A DNA stretch of 64,000 bases from CAWVWD01 sp965662365 (lineage in GTDB: Bacteria > Bacteroidota > Bacteroidia > Chitinophagales > Saprospiraceae). Positions 16,852-25,425 of the stretch are shown in pieces; positions within the stretch are counted from its first letter, which is position 1; each line of letters opens with the position of its first letter. Below the pieces are notes generated by a model. That model did not search any database. It was not told the origin of the DNA and was given only the letters and a program-made list of their open reading frames with translations. Both the position numbers and the translations under genes were made by a program. The stretch is taken from positions 1-64,000 of the forward strand of contig CBFIHR010000002.1 in NCBI GenBank assembly GCA_965662365.1, read 5' to 3'.

Positions 16852-17631
16852 ATGAACCATATTTTATACGAAAAAATTAACGGAGTCGGAAAAATTACCT
16901 TAAACCGACCCAAAGCCTTCAATAGTTTTAACCGTGAAATGGCGTTTGAGGTGCAAAATGCTTTAGACGATTGCGAAAAAGACGACACGATTCGAGCGAT
17001 TTATTTGACAGGAAATGGCAAGGCGTTTTGTGCAGGTCAAGACCTCAAAGAAGTAACTAATCCTGAAATCAATCCTGGTTTTAAGAAGATTTTAGAACAA
17101 CATTACAATCCGATTATCATGCGTTTACGCCATATCGAAAAGCCGATTGTTGCGGCGGTCAATGGCGTTGCAGCAGGCGCAGGTGCAAATATTGCGTTGG
17201 CTTGTGATATTGTGGTGGCTCACGAAAAAGTGACGTTTATTCAAGCGTTTTCGGGAATCGGTTTAGTGCCAGATAGTGGCGGAACGTTTTTCTTACCTCG
17301 CTTAGTTGGTTTTCAGAAAGCGTTGGCATTAGCGATGTTGGGCGATAAAGTAGGAGCAGAGGAAGCCGAAAGAATGGGCATGATTTACAAAGTTTTACCT
17401 CTGGAATCTTTCGCTGACGATGCTTTTGCCGTTGCTGAAAAATTAGTAAAAATGCCGACTAAAGGCTTGGCGTTGACAAAGCGTTTGTTCAACGAATCTT
17501 TGACCAATGACTTGAAAACGCAATTGGATTTGGAAGGGAAATTACAAATCGAAGCCTCGGAAACAGAAGATTATGAAGAAGGCGTAAAAGCGTTTTTGGA
17601 AAAAAGAAAGCCCAGCTTTAAGGGGAAATAA
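16852..17631 (+). CDS. paaG: PaaG-type enoyl-CoA isomerase (ring-1,2-epoxyphenylacetyl-CoA isomerase)
   Basis: The 259-residue crotonase has the oxyanion-hole blocks AFCAGQDLKEV and GVAAGAGANIALACD and the PaaG-specific GIGLVPDSGGTFFLPRLVG. It isomerises the ring epoxide to oxepin-CoA and acts on later 2,3/3,4-enoyl intermediates. The paa context supports PaaG over a generic enoyl-CoA hydratase. paaH follows 98 bp downstream in the same direction. Confidence 0.92.
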   Translation: MNHILYEKINGVGKITLNRPKAFNSFNREMAFEVQNALDDCEKDDTIRAIYLTGNGKAFCAGQDLKEVTNPEINPGFKKILEQHYNPIIMRLRHIEKPIVAAVNGVAAGAGANIALACDIVVAHEKVTFIQAFSGIGLVPDSGGTFFLPRLVGFQKALALAMLGDKVGAEEAERMGMIYKVLPLESFADDAFAVAEKLVKMPTKGLALTKRLFNESLTNDLKTQLDLEGKLQIEASETEDYEEGVKAFLEKRKPSFKGK

Positions 17632-17677
17632 AATTATCAAAATATTTAAGGAATAAAACTAAAAACTCAAATGATTT

Positions 17678-17707
17678 CCGTCATTCGAACCTACGTCGGA
17701 ATGACGG
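17678..17707. repeat. REP-like palindrome GTCATTCGA-type between paaG and paaH
   Basis: Arms CCGTCATTC and GAATGACGG with an inner ACCTACGT segment. Same family as 24071-24098 (arms CGTCATTCCG / CGGAATGACG). It lies 22 bp before the GTG start of paaH. Confidence 0.8.
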
Positions 17708-17729
17708 TCTTTTTATAAAAAATTAGATT

Positions 17730-18887
17730 GTGAATATATCAATAATCGGTGCCGGCTCAATGGGTTCTGGCATCGCACAAGTGGCAGCGACAGCGAATTG
17801 TAACGTCAAATTGTTTGACATGAATGCTGACGCATTGGCGAAAGCCGACAAAAAATTACGTAAAATATTAACTCGTTTAGTCGAAAAAGGACGAATTGAC
17901 GAAGCGAAAAAAACGAGTATTTTAGAGAATATTACGCACATTACAGACTTGAACGAAATCGCTGATTCGAATTTGGTAATCGAAGCTATTGTTGAAAATT
18001 TAGAGATTAAACAATCGGTTTTTAAAAATATAGAAAGCATCGTTTCGACCAATTGTATTTTGGCTTCCAATACGTCTTCCTTGTCGATTGCGTCGATTGC
18101 GGCAGCGTGTAAAGTGCCTGAACGAGTGGTCGGGATTCACTTTTTTAATCCTGCTCCGTTGATGAAATTGGTCGAAATTATTCCTGCTGTGCAGACCGCA
18201 GAAATTGTTTTAGCACAAGCAAAATCAATTATTGATTCGTGGGGAAAACTCACCGTTTTAGCGAAAGATACACCTGGTTTTATTGTCAATCGGGTGGCTC
18301 GTCCGTTTTATGGCGAAGCCTTGCGAATACTCGAAGAGAACGTAGCCACTGCCGCAACAATCGACTGGGCAATGACTGAAATCGGTGGCTTCAAAATGGG
18401 TCCTTTTACCTTGATGGATTACATCGGTCACGATGTAAATTATACGGTGACGGAAACAGTTTTTAAGGCGTTTTATTACGATGATAGGTACAAGCCTTCG
18501 TTTACACAAAAGCGTTTGGCAGAAGCTGGTTATTTGGGAAGAAAAACTGGAAAAGGGTTTTATGATTACAGCGAAAACGCACCCAAACCCGAACCAAATA
18601 AAGATGAAGAATTAGGAAAATATATCGTGAATCGAATTGTGATGATGTTGATAAATGAAGCGGCTGATGCTTTGTTTTTGAATATCGCTACTCGTGATGA
18701 TATTGATACAGCTATGACCAAAGGTGTAAATTATCCAAAAGGTCTATTAAAATGGGCAGATGAATTTGGTATTCAAAATGTTGTTGTTCGCCTCGATGCG
18801 ATGTTTGATGATTATCGAGAAAGTCGCTATCGTTGTTCGCCGTTATTGCGGAGAATGGCGAGGAATAAAGTGACTTTTTATTCGTAG
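17730..18887 (+). CDS. paaH: 3-hydroxyacyl-CoA dehydrogenase PaaH (3-hydroxyadipyl-CoA dehydrogenase)
   Basis: The 385-residue protein starts at a GTG. It has the N-terminal Rossmann motif SIIGAGSMGSGIAQVA, the ASNTSSLSI...VGIHFFNPAPLMKLVEII block with the catalytic His, and the KDTPGFIVNRVARPFYGEA block, followed by a duplicated C-terminal 3HCDH domain. It oxidises 3-hydroxyadipyl-CoA with NAD+ in the lower paa pathway. The paa location supports PaaH over fatty-acid Hbd. paaJ, paaK, paaI and paaZ are not in the window. Confidence 0.9.
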   Translation: MNISIIGAGSMGSGIAQVAATANCNVKLFDMNADALAKADKKLRKILTRLVEKGRIDEAKKTSILENITHITDLNEIADSNLVIEAIVENLEIKQSVFKNIESIVSTNCILASNTSSLSIASIAAACKVPERVVGIHFFNPAPLMKLVEIIPAVQTAEIVLAQAKSIIDSWGKLTVLAKDTPGFIVNRVARPFYGEALRILEENVATAATIDWAMTEIGGFKMGPFTLMDYIGHDVNYTVTETVFKAFYYDDRYKPSFTQKRLAEAGYLGRKTGKGFYDYSENAPKPEPNKDEELGKYIVNRIVMMLINEAADALFLNIATRDDIDTAMTKGVNYPKGLLKWADEFGIQNVVVRLDAMFDDYRESRYRCSPLLRRMARNKVTFYS

Positions 18888-18936
18888 TTATTCGATTAGT
18901 TTTTAATAATTGTTAAATGCGTGTTGTCGGATTTTT

Positions 18937-18978
18937 AAACGGATTTATGCTGATTTTCTGTGTAAATCCGTTTTTTAA
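18937..18978 (+). terminator. Rho-independent terminator after paaH
   Basis: Stem AAACGGATTTA / TAAATCCGTTT (11 bp) followed by a run of Ts, 50 bp after the paaH stop and just before the convergent CrtA-like gene. It probably serves both strands. Confidence 0.8.
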
Positions 18979-18993
18979 TTAGCGTGAAAATCG

Positions 18994-19716
18994 TTAGTTG
19001 TATAGTCCGTCAATTCCTTCCCAGTTCCCGATTTTTTTATATAATTCAAATCGTGCAAATAACTCTTCGCTGTACCAATTGTATTGTCGAGTCATTTTAA
19101 CGGCTTGTGCGTGTTCTCGACTTTTGTACGCATAATTTTTGACTGACTCAAGGTTATTCCAAATACTGAAAGTCGCCATTTGTTTGATAGGTATTTCGCC
19201 GATTCCTTTCGTGTAAATCAATCCTTCGGCGTTTTTGATGGGCTTTTGAGCCGTTGGCACGTATTTCCAAAATCGGAGTAATTGACTATTTTTAATGGTT
19301 GCTCTTGTAATAACAGCTACTGGATTTTGGTCATTTAAGGAGGCTGATGGTAGAAACGGCTCTTGTTTTGACCATTTTCCGTGTGCGATAATATTTTTCA
19401 TAAATAGAGAAATTCGGTCGCTGCTATTTTTATCATAAAGTGATATTAAAGGGGAGTTTTCCATAAAATGAATGGCATCAGCTTCTGTTTTCCAAATCTG
19501 TAATAAGGCATAAGTTGACCAATCGGGAAGCGGATTGAAACCTAAGCCTTTTCCGCTGCCCATCAGTTTATAAAACGTTAATCCTTTGATATTTGATAAG
19601 TATCGATGAGCGTATTGCATCATTCCGAAGGCCCAGATTTTAGTCTTTAGTGTAGGGTATTTGATTAATGTTAATGTCGTAATTTGGGATGACATTGTTG
19701 TCGTTGTTTTATTCAT
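18994..19716 (-). CDS. Spheroidene monooxygenase (CrtA)-like protein
   Basis: The 240-residue protein has a two-fold ferredoxin-like repeat and blocks that match CrtA: FYKLMGSGKGLGFNPLPDWS, YALLQIWKTEADAIHFM and IIAHGKWSKQEPF. CrtA introduces the C2 keto group on acyclic carotenoids. There are no other carotenoid genes nearby, so the substrate is uncertain, and it might belong to the wider heme-dependent ABM-type monooxygenase group. Convergent with paaH. Confidence 0.72.
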   Translation of the reverse strand: MNKTTTTMSSQITTLTLIKYPTLKTKIWAFGMMQYAHRYLSNIKGLTFYKLMGSGKGLGFNPLPDWSTYALLQIWKTEADAIHFMENSPLISLYDKNSSDRISLFMKNIIAHGKWSKQEPFLPSASLNDQNPVAVITRATIKNSQLLRFWKYVPTAQKPIKNAEGLIYTKGIGEIPIKQMATFSIWNNLESVKNYAYKSREHAQAVKMTRQYNWYSEELFARFELYKKIGNWEGIDGLYN

Positions 19717-20272
19717 TTCTCAATAACATTACTTTTATGAAAGTGTTTAGGTAACTTCTAATTCAATAATAACTTAAATATTGCTGTCTTGTATTTAGTT
19801 CTAAGCTAAGCCTTAATTAAATTAAATTTAATTGATTGAGTATTGATATCTATGGGAGTAAGAAAGTTGAGTAAATTAAGTGTCGAATTTATTTTACGCT
19901 TTATCAAGGATTTTTCTGGTGGCGTTTAGCGTACGAATGGTTTGTCTCCGTTTTTTAGATAAGCAATCGGTCATACTTATTTGTGAACGGTTATTTAAGT
20001 AGATATAAACTAACACTTTATTCAAAAAAAAATCATAATGATATTGTTATTAAACTTATTGAAGCGGTGACTTTGACGCAGTACTTTATCTTGACACTGA
20101 TCGCAATGTATATATTGAGTTAATTTAGTGCTATTACAAATCAATTAGCGAACTTTTTAAAACAGATTATGGTTTTATAACTGTTTTTTGGTATTTTTGC
20201 AGCCCAAAATTGTAAAGTCAATAATAATTGGCTAAAATTTAACTTTGTACTCAAAAACGTACTCAAAAAATC
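19717..20272. other. Intergenic region without a gene, holding the tRNA promoter
   Basis: No open frame with coding character is visible on either strand. Near its right end TATTTTTG (20192-20199) matches the -7 element, predicting a start near 20206, about 67 nt before the tRNA. TACTCAAAAA occurs twice (within 20249-20270) just ahead of the tRNA. Confidence 0.6.
20192..20199 (+). promoter_or_regulatory. Candidate promoter (-7 element) of tRNA-Arg
   Basis: TATTTTTG fits TAnnTTTG and is followed by CAGCCC. No convincing TTTG element stands 19-21 bp upstream. Confidence 0.4.
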
Positions 20273-20345
20273 GCTTGCGTAGCTCAATGGATAGAGTGTC
20301 ACACTCCGGATGTGAAGGTTGAAGGTTCGAGTCCTTTCGCGAGCA
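20273..20345 (+). tRNA. tRNA-Arg (anticodon CCG)
   Basis: A 73-nt cloverleaf. The acceptor arm GCTTGCG pairs with CGCGAGC (one G-U), the anticodon stem TCACA / TGTGA encloses loop CTCCGGA with CCG at 20306-20308, and the T arm contains GGTTCGAGTCC. Discriminator base A at 20345, no encoded CCA. It reads CGG codons. It has its own terminator. Confidence 0.95.
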
Positions 20346-20358
20346 CTGATAAAACTTG

Positions 20359-20400
20359 AAAGCTATTGTGAATCAATAATGATTTGCAATAGCTTTTTTT
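20359..20400 (+). terminator. Terminator of tRNA-Arg
   Basis: AAAGCTATTG / CAATAGCTTT (10 bp) with an 18-nt loop and a T run to 20400, 13 bp after the tRNA. Confidence 0.85.
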
Positions 20401-20792
20401 ATGACCTATTTTATGACCCGTATGAAGTTTATGGCTATCATGCACGTCTATAAAAGCCCTATGTTCGTAGAAATCTATTATTGCGATAAGCAAACAAAAA
20501 GAATCATACAAAATGGGAGGGATTTATTTAAAATTCTAAACAATATGATTATTGACGTAATAAAATTAGGCATTTTAAAGACTTTTCCATACTTCATTTT
20601 TTGTAAAAAATGGACAAATGAAGTTGGGAGAATATTTTTTGTCTAAATCGTTGAAAATCAGTAATACATTCACGCTCTTCGATTCGTAATGCTTGTAAAT
20701 TTGTGTCAACTATTACAAAGTTTTGATGTTGTAAGTTGGTTATTTTAACCAGCATAGAAAAAATAATCATTTAAAAAATACGAATATATATT
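20401..20792. other. Region downstream of tRNA without a convincing gene
   Basis: A plus-strand frame of 81 codons (20401-20646) begins in the terminator T run. Its predicted product has no recognisable family, no RBS and a low-complexity end, so it is not called. The right end holds TAAATTTG (20696-20703), a candidate promoter of the receptor gene. The 3' flank of a tRNA is a common integration site and this stretch could be a scar of a lost element, but no integrase motif is visible. Confidence 0.4.
20696..20703 (+). promoter_or_regulatory. Candidate promoter (-7 element) of the TonB receptor operon
   Basis: TAAATTTG matches TAnnTTTG perfectly. No good TTTG upstream. The leader would be about 85 nt. 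Confidence 0.35.
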
Positions 20793-23159
20793 ATGAAAAA
20801 ATTATTACTATTTGTGTTCATGTTATTGAGCGTTACCATTTTTGCACAGGAAAATTTCACGATAAGTGGGAAGATCCTTGATGGCGAAACTGGGGAAACC
20901 TTGATTGCTGCAACGGTTTTCGCAAAAAAAACTGGCGATGGAACAGTAACTAATGAATACGGCTTTTACTCTCTGACTTTACCAGCGAATGATTCAATTG
21001 AGGTTCGATTCAGCTTTGTTGGCTTTAATGATGTTATTAAAAAAGTATATTTGACGGCTGATCAAACTTTGAATGTTGAGTTAAACTCGGGGCAAACCTT
21101 AGATGAAATTGTGGTATCTGCCGAATCATATAGAGAGGAACTCAACAGTACTCAAATGAGTGTGACGAAACTCTCGATGAAGGAAGCCAAAGTTTTACCA
21201 GCATTGTTTGGCGAAGTGGATATTATCAAAACGTTGCAACTAAAACCTGGCGTACAATCTGGTGGCGAAGGTCAATCTGGTGTTTTCGTTCGGGGTGGCG
21301 GTGCTGACCAAAACTTATTTTTGTTAGATGAAGCGGTGGTATATAATCCTTCGCATCTTTTCGGTTTCTTTTCGACTTTTAACTCTGATGCGATTAAAGA
21401 TGTCAAACTCTACAAAGGTGGTTTTCCGGCTCAATATGGCGGTCGGTTGTCCTCGGTTCTGGATATTCGCTTGAATGACGGAAATCGTAAAAAGTTCTCA
21501 GGAGCTGGCGGAATTGGTCTAATTGCCTCTCGCTTAACACTCGAAGGACCGATTGTGGAGGACAAAGGCTCGTTTGTAGTTTCGGGGCGTCGTACTTACG
21601 TTGACCAAATCACAAGACAGGTGAATAACGCAAATGCAGATAATCCTGATGCTTTCGTTATTCCTGATTATTTCTTTTATGATTTGAATTTTAAGGCTAA
21701 CTACGATTTGGGTGAAAAGGATAGAATTTTCCTTAGTGGCTATTTGGGTCGTGATGTTTTCAACTTTGGCGATGACGATTTCGATATTAATTTTATTTGG
21801 GGAAATAGAACGGCTACGGCTCGTTGGAATCATATTTTTTCATCTAAATTGTTTATGAATACTACCTTTACGTTTTCTGATTACGAATACGAAATTTCTA
21901 ATGGTTTTGCAGATTTTAATTTTTCTTTAGGTTCACAGATTTCTGACTTAGGTGGACATATCGACTTTACGTATGCACCGAATAATAATCATGCGATTCG
22001 TTTTGGTGCAAGTACAATTTATCATCAATTTTCTATTGGTCGCCTAAGGGCAGGGAGCGAAGATGGGAATATTGCCTTCAATGCAGGTACAGATTTAACA
22101 GGAACGCAATTTGGATTGTATTTAAATGACGACTGGACTGTAAACGAAAAGTTGAGCATGAACTTAGGATTGCGTTTATCAGGTTTCGCTAATGATGATG
22201 ATAGAAATGATGGTGTCGAGGAAGAAACTCAATTTTACTATGGTTTAGAACCACGACTATCGCTGAAATATAGTGCAAGAGATAATATTTCATTGAAGTT
22301 CAGTTATGCTCGAATGAATCAATATTTACATTTGGTGTCTAACTCTGGTGCATCATTGCCAACGGATATTTGGTATCCTTCGACGACTAATGTGTTACCC
22401 GAAATTTCTGACCAAATTGCTGGTGGAGCGTCATTTGTCATTAACGACGAATGGTTGATTTCTAATGAATTATTCTATAAACGATTAGGCAATCAAATTG
22501 ATTTTAAAGATAATGCAAATCTTTTTGTGAACGATAATTTGGAAGATGAGTTTGTATTCGGAAAGGGTTGGGCTTACGGAAACGAGTTTTATGTAGAGCG
22601 CACGAAAGGAAAAGTGACTGGTTGGGTTGGCTATACTTTAGCTTGGTCTTGGCGACAATTTGACGATATCTTAAACGGTGAAAAATTCCCTTTTCGTACC
22701 GATAGACGACATAATTTATCTGTTGTTGGTATTTATGATATTAATGATAAATGGACAGTTACCGCAGCTTTTGTGTATAGCACCGGAAATGCAATTTCAG
22801 TGCAAGAGGGGTATTTTCTTTCACAAGACATCGGCAATGCGTCTTTCAGTCTTGTACCGACTTTCACAGAACGCAACAGCTACAGAATCCCAGCTTATCA
22901 CCGAGCAGATTTAAGTATTGTTCGTAACTTCAAACACAAATGGGGCGAATCGGATTTAACCCTAAGTGTGTATAATCTTTATGATCGTAGAAACATCTAC
23001 TTTATTCGTATTGATAATAATGCTGATGAAATTACTTTACAAGATGATGGTACAAACCGACCGTTCACCTTGGCAGATATTGCAGAATTGCAAAATAGAG
23101 CAACTCAAGTTTCATTATTTCCTATTTTACCATCAATTACTTGGAATTTTAAATTTTAA
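20793..23159 (+). CDS. TonB-dependent receptor with carboxypeptidase-like regulatory domain
   Basis: The 788-residue outer-membrane protein has a Sec signal peptide (to IFAQ, about 18), a CarboxypepD_reg-like domain (about 22-110; ISGKILDGETGETLIAATV), a plug domain (about 135-250; GEVDIIKTLQLKPGVQ, FVRGGGADQNLFLLD) and a 22-strand barrel ending in Phe (TWNFKF). It is shorter than SusC proteins (about 1000). The partner DUF4249 lipoprotein follows across a heptamer hairpin, a pairing common in Bacteroidota. The ligand is unknown. It needs TonB-ExbBD for energy. Confidence 0.92.
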   Translation: MKKLLLFVFMLLSVTIFAQENFTISGKILDGETGETLIAATVFAKKTGDGTVTNEYGFYSLTLPANDSIEVRFSFVGFNDVIKKVYLTADQTLNVELNSGQTLDEIVVSAESYREELNSTQMSVTKLSMKEAKVLPALFGEVDIIKTLQLKPGVQSGGEGQSGVFVRGGGADQNLFLLDEAVVYNPSHLFGFFSTFNSDAIKDVKLYKGGFPAQYGGRLSSVLDIRLNDGNRKKFSGAGGIGLIASRLTLEGPIVEDKGSFVVSGRRTYVDQITRQVNNANADNPDAFVIPDYFFYDLNFKANYDLGEKDRIFLSGYLGRDVFNFGDDDFDINFIWGNRTATARWNHIFSSKLFMNTTFTFSDYEYEISNGFADFNFSLGSQISDLGGHIDFTYAPNNNHAIRFGASTIYHQFSIGRLRAGSEDGNIAFNAGTDLTGTQFGLYLNDDWTVNEKLSMNLGLRLSGFANDDDRNDGVEEETQFYYGLEPRLSLKYSARDNISLKFSYARMNQYLHLVSNSGASLPTDIWYPSTTNVLPEISDQIAGGASFVINDEWLISNELFYKRLGNQIDFKDNANLFVNDNLEDEFVFGKGWAYGNEFYVERTKGKVTGWVGYTLAWSWRQFDDILNGEKFPFRTDRRHNLSVVGIYDINDKWTVTAAFVYSTGNAISVQEGYFLSQDIGNASFSLVPTFTERNSYRIPAYHRADLSIVRNFKHKWGESDLTLSVYNLYDRRNIYFIRIDNNADEITLQDDGTNRPFTLADIAELQNRATQVSLFPILPSITWNFKF

Positions 23160-23160
23160 A

Positions 23161-23233
23161 ATTTAGATGTTAGACATTAGATATTAGACGTTAGATGGTC
23201 TAATATCTAATGTCTAACGTCTAACGTCTAAAT
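23161..23233. repeat. Inverted heptamer arrays (NNTTAGA x5 / TCTAANN x5) filling the receptor-DUF4249 gap
   Basis: Five units NNTTAGA (23161-23195), a 3-bp spacer TGG, then five units TCTAANN (23199-23233). Most variable dinucleotides are pyrimidine-purine steps (TA, TG, CG, CA). The array starts one base after the receptor stop codon and ends five bases before the DUF4249 ATG. The arms are complementary over about 35 bp with mismatches only at variable positions. This is the clearest locus of the class. Confidence 0.92.
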
Positions 23234-23238
23234 AAAAA

Positions 23239-24048
23239 ATGAACAAACTAATTATATTTTTAGCTGCTTTGGGTTTATTTGCAGCTTGTAATTTACAAAA
23301 TGAAGTTGATTTAGAGTTACCAGAGTTTGAGCCACAAGTAGTGGTAGAATGTTATTTGGAACCTGGTAAACCGTATAGAGCAAACGTGTCAAGTTCGGTC
23401 AGTTATTTTGCTCCGACCGGAGAGTTGCTCAATTCTATAGTCACAAATGCAACTGTGATTATTACGCATCAAGGCGTTGCAGATACTTTATTACCGGGTA
23501 TTTATATGGACGGTAGCAACTTATATGTTTACGGTTCGTCGAAAATCGTCCCGGCTGATTATGAGAATGAATTTTTCTTAGAAGTTATTGATAGTGCAGG
23601 CAATCGAGTAACCGGTCGAACGAAAATTATGCCTCCGGTCGAATTGGATTCTATTCAAATTCAGCCATTATTATCTGATTCGAGCGTATCAATTTTATCC
23701 TTTTTTCCGGATGATCCAACAGAAGCTAACTTTTATCGCAGTATGCAGTTTCGTACAGAAGCCATCACCGATAGCTTGAAAATTGATTTTATTTTTGACG
23801 ACGAAATTGTTAATGGAACTCAGGTAGTTGTTGGTGGTCCACCATTTTTTGTAGAGGGCGATACGCTTGTTGCACAACTATTAGAAATAGATGAGGCGTA
23901 TTATAAATTTGTAGAAAGTCGAGAAGCACTCGAAGCCTCTAACGGAAATCCGTTCGGAACACCTGGTGTGATTGTCTCTAATTTGGAAGGCGGCATTGGT
24001 ATTTTTACAGGATTCACGGCTACGAGAGAAACTTTTATTATAGATTAG
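23239..24048 (+). CDS. DUF4249 family lipoprotein
   Basis: The 269-residue protein has a lipoprotein signal (LIIFLAALGLFAACN, Cys17) and the DUF4249 pattern QVVVECYLEPGKPYRANVSSS, TVIITHQG and a C-terminal GIGIFTGFTATRE. DUF4249 proteins are surface lipoproteins encoded next to TonB receptors and probably cap or assist them, by analogy with SusD; that is inference. It is cotranscribed with the receptor. Confidence 0.9.
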   Translation: MNKLIIFLAALGLFAACNLQNEVDLELPEFEPQVVVECYLEPGKPYRANVSSSVSYFAPTGELLNSIVTNATVIITHQGVADTLLPGIYMDGSNLYVYGSSKIVPADYENEFFLEVIDSAGNRVTGRTKIMPPVELDSIQIQPLLSDSSVSILSFFPDDPTEANFYRSMQFRTEAITDSLKIDFIFDDEIVNGTQVVVGGPPFFVEGDTLVAQLLEIDEAYYKFVESREALEASNGNPFGTPGVIVSNLEGGIGIFTGFTATRETFIID

Positions 24049-24070
24049 AAAATATAGATTTATGAAAATC

Positions 24071-24098
24071 CGTCATTCCGATCTACGTCGGAATGACG
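24071..24098. repeat. REP-like palindrome GTCATTCCGA-type
   Basis: Perfect arms CGTCATTCCG / CGGAATGACG around ATCTACGT, between DUF4249 and DUF72. The open frame of DUF72 extends through it (RHSDLRRND), a known artefact of this palindrome, so the start of DUF72 is placed after it. Confidence 0.85.
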
Positions 24099-24115
24099 AA
24101 ATTTTTTATAGCACC

Positions 24116-25033
24116 ATGAAATTCGGGAAATTAAAAGACATATCACCAATCAACTTCAAATTACCAAACGATCACGAAAAAACAACGAATTTATTAAATC
24201 GGCTTCTTAAAGATGACGAATTACCACAAGTTTACGTCGGCTGCACAGGTTGGAGCATGAAAGAATGGATTGGACGAGTGTATCCGAACGGCACGAAGGC
24301 GAATAAGATGCTTTTTCATTACGCCAAACAATTCAATACCATAGAACTCAACACGACACACTATCGCATTCCGACTTTAAAAACCATCGAAACCTGGCGA
24401 CAATCTGTACCGAAAGATTTCAAATTTTGTCCAAAAATTCCGCAATCAATTAGTCATCGCAATGATTTGGGTATGAATGGCGAAGCGATTAATCAGTTTT
24501 GTGCTTCGGTTTATGAATTACGGGATAATTTAGGCTGTTGTTTTATGCAAATGCCACCGTATTTTGATATTCGTCGTTTACCAATGTTAGAACGATTTTT
24601 AGAAAAATGGCCAGTCGAAATTCCACTGGCAGTTGAAGTCCGACATGAATCTTGGTTCAATAACTCGGATAATTTCAATCAATTATTTGATTTGTTAGAA
24701 CACCAAAATATTTCAACTGTTATCACCGATGTTGCAGGTCGTAGAGATGTTTTGCATCAACGTTTGACAACAAATACCGCCATGATTCGTTTTGTTGGAA
24801 ATGGCTTACACCAAACAGATTACGAACGCATTGATGAATGGGTCGAACGATTAAAATATTGGTTCAGTCAGGGTCTAAAAACCGTTTACTTTTTCCCACA
24901 CGAACCAGATAATTTATTAGCTCCCGAAATGTCTGAATATTTAGTGAAACGTTTAAACGAAAGTTTCAAGTCAACTGTTCGAGGCCCAAAATTGATTGAT
25001 GACCAAATTGGACAACAAATTTCATTGTTTTGA
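24116..25033 (+). CDS. DUF72 domain-containing protein (YecE-like)
   Basis: Start at ATG 24116 (MKFGKLKDISP); the frame to 24062 is palindrome sequence. The 305-residue protein has the DUF72 TIM-barrel blocks YVGCTGWSMKEWIGRVYP, FNTIELNTTHYRIP, FKFCPKIPQSISH and AVEVRHESWF, with VYFFPHEP near the end. The family resembles endonuclease IV/TIM-barrel enzymes but has no established biochemical function. Cytoplasmic. Confidence 0.9.
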   Translation: MKFGKLKDISPINFKLPNDHEKTTNLLNRLLKDDELPQVYVGCTGWSMKEWIGRVYPNGTKANKMLFHYAKQFNTIELNTTHYRIPTLKTIETWRQSVPKDFKFCPKIPQSISHRNDLGMNGEAINQFCASVYELRDNLGCCFMQMPPYFDIRRLPMLERFLEKWPVEIPLAVEVRHESWFNNSDNFNQLFDLLEHQNISTVITDVAGRRDVLHQRLTTNTAMIRFVGNGLHQTDYERIDEWVERLKYWFSQGLKTVYFFPHEPDNLLAPEMSEYLVKRLNESFKSTVRGPKLIDDQIGQQISLF

Positions 25034-25174
25034 AGCTGTATCGACTCTGAAAAGCGAGGATACCGTAGTCCGAAAAATGAATTTCAAAATTCAGACTAAC
25101 CAAATAAAAATCTATTTGAACTCAATTAATACCTTTTTGTTAGGTTTTCATTTTTGGATAAAAAACCTAATGTT

Positions 25175-25363
25175 ATGTCGCTTTTCCACCGTTCTTTGAT
25201 TATTTTTTGTTTGATTTTGAGTTTGGTTGTTTTTCTGGTGATTCATCCGACGCCACATACATTATTTTTTGCAATGACTTTTGGTAGCGTTTTAGCACTT
25301 TATCAAGCGTATATTATTTTGATTGATAAAACAGAAAATGCTGAAATATCGGATGATGCGTAA
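25175..25363 (+). CDS. Small two-helix membrane protein
   Basis: The 62-residue frame starts at ATG 25175 (MSLFHRSLIIFCLI). The 25154 TTG is rejected as a start. Two hydrophobic helices (about 7-25 and 30-48) and an acidic tail (NAEISDDA). No family recognised. It lies 140 bp after DUF72 and converges on the yhhQ-like gene. Confidence 0.6.
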   Translation: MSLFHRSLIIFCLILSLVVFLVIHPTPHTLFFAMTFGSVLALYQAYIILIDKTENAEISDDA

Positions 25364-25425
25364 GATTTGTCCGAAGTTCCAGCTTTGGAATCCATTAAGT
25401 ACTCCAAGGCTGGAGTTTCGAAGTA

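Noticed and set aside
20299..20511. Minus-strand 70-codon frame running into the tRNA gene
   Set aside because: Its end (AKGLEPSTF) is the antisense reading of the tRNA T arm, a common artefact; no other support.
20401..20646. 81-codon frame downstream of the tRNA
   Set aside because: It begins in the terminator T run, has no recognised domain and no promoter of its own; kept only as part of a gap description.
23161..23233. CRISPR-like array
   Set aside because: The units are 7 bp with variable dinucleotides and facing arms; there are no 20-40 bp spacers and no cas genes.
24062..24115. N-terminal extension of the DUF72 frame (RHSDLRRND)
   Set aside because: It is the translation of a REP-like palindrome; the family motif starts well after ATG 24116.
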